Assembly (NCBI GenBank): GCA_903933715.1
Contig: CAIZLD010000020.1
Location: forward strand, 1-32,765
Length of the DNA: 32,765 nt
Reading direction: 5' to 3'
Origin: an uncultured Spartobacteria bacterium
GTDB lineage: Bacteria > Verrucomicrobiota > Verrucomicrobiia > Chthoniobacterales > Chthoniobacteraceae
Numbering within the stretch: the first letter of the stretch is position 1; each line of letters starts with the position of its first letter. This document shows, piece after piece, positions 32,572-32,765 of this stretch. Position numbers and translations under genes: made by a program. The notes under the pieces were generated by a model, which saw only the letters and a program-made list of their open reading frames with translations, ran no database searches and was not told where the DNA came from.

Positions 32572-32765
32572 GAGCATCTGCCAAAAGAAATTTCCGGATA
32601 AAAATGCGAGCGCCACGGGTTAACGCGCAAGGCGCGAGCGAAGCGGCTGTAGTTTCCTATTATCGCTTCGCAAAGCCTCAGCGATCTGCAATGAGGCTTC
32701 GCATATGAGAGGGGGAGCCGCCGATCGCGGCTGGGGGCAGTGCCCGAGCGAGCAACGCAGCGCGA
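32572..32765 (-). repeat. MITE-like repeat, copy 2 (cut by window end)
   Basis: Bases 32681-32764 are the reverse complement of 14543-14627 with few differences. The left end (AGAGCATCTGCCAAAA to CACGGGTTAACGCG, 32572-32628) resembles 14493-14546 in direct orientation. If the missing right end continues like copy 1, the full element would be about 250 bp with imperfect terminal inverted repeats of about 50 bp. Confidence 0.65.

Larger units (their letters stand above)
32113..32765. other. Repeat-filled non-coding region at the window end
   Basis: No gene is supported in these 653 bases. It begins with a short patch (32137-32153) shared with 14521-14537, followed by a weak hairpin and a six-T run (32164-32169) that could terminate glmS. 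Next is a nested inverted structure with octamer arms (32250-32570), and then a MITE-like repeat (32572-32765) that continues past the window edge. Confidence 0.65.

Overview
The window is about 33 kb of GC-rich bacterial chromosome, most likely from a member of the Verrucomicrobiota (or a close PVC relative). This is inferred from several things together: a PEP-CTERM autotransporter-type surface protein, AraC regulators each paired with a small catabolic module, a uroporphyrinogen-decarboxylase-fold (URO-D) protein of an unusual subtype, a plant/cyanobacterial-like GlgC, almost no Shine-Dalgarno sequences, and intergenic gaps packed with palindromic repeats. No rRNA, tRNA, CRISPR array, transposase or phage gene was seen.

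Layout. 1-584 is non-coding and holds palindromes plus two near-identical terminator hairpins. 585-4058 (-) is a large PEP-CTERM protein. 4628-6870 is an AraC regulator back to back with a URO-D-fold protein. 7057-14459 is the main metabolic locus: a divergent AraC regulator, then a corrinoid protein (MtaC-like), methanol:corrinoid methyltransferase (MtaB), a URO-D-fold methyltransferase with an intact His-x-Cys...Cys zinc motif (MtaA-like), a homocysteine S-methyltransferase, a DUF1638 protein, and a ferredoxin/ASKHA reductive activator of corrinoid proteins (RACE type). 14906-17362 is an L-arabinose/L-fucose isomerase-like gene divergent from a third AraC regulator. 17488-20362 holds an uncharacterised protein, a SurA-like chaperone/isomerase, pdxA and a YggU/DUF167 protein. 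20485-28805 is a membrane-anchored TPR protein followed by the core nusA-infB-rbfA-nrnA-truB-ribF cluster. 28882-32112 is glgC divergent from glmS. 32113-32765 is repeat-filled non-coding DNA.

How it works together. The 7989-14459 genes form a nearly complete corrinoid methyl-transfer system. MtaB would move the methanol methyl group onto the corrinoid of MtaC. The MtaA-like protein and/or the homocysteine methyltransferase would pass it to an acceptor. The RACE protein would re-reduce inactive Co(II) corrinoid, and DUF1638 is a frequent but uncharacterised companion of such systems. Such systems are established in methanogens and acetogens; finding one here, under an AraC-type regulator and near an arabinose-isomerase-like gene, suggests use of methanol released from plant polymers such as pectin. 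That substrate link is inference.

The second theme is the intergenic DNA. At least five repeat classes occur: nonamer-based palindromes with five copies, octamer arrays in nested inverted pairs, a MITE-like element with inverted copies 18 kb apart, a nested palindrome with perfect 34-bp arms, and elements built around a TTCCCAATC/GATTGGGAA palindrome. Promoter-like -10 boxes lie within about 12 bases of several start codons, consistent with leaderless or near-leaderless mRNAs.
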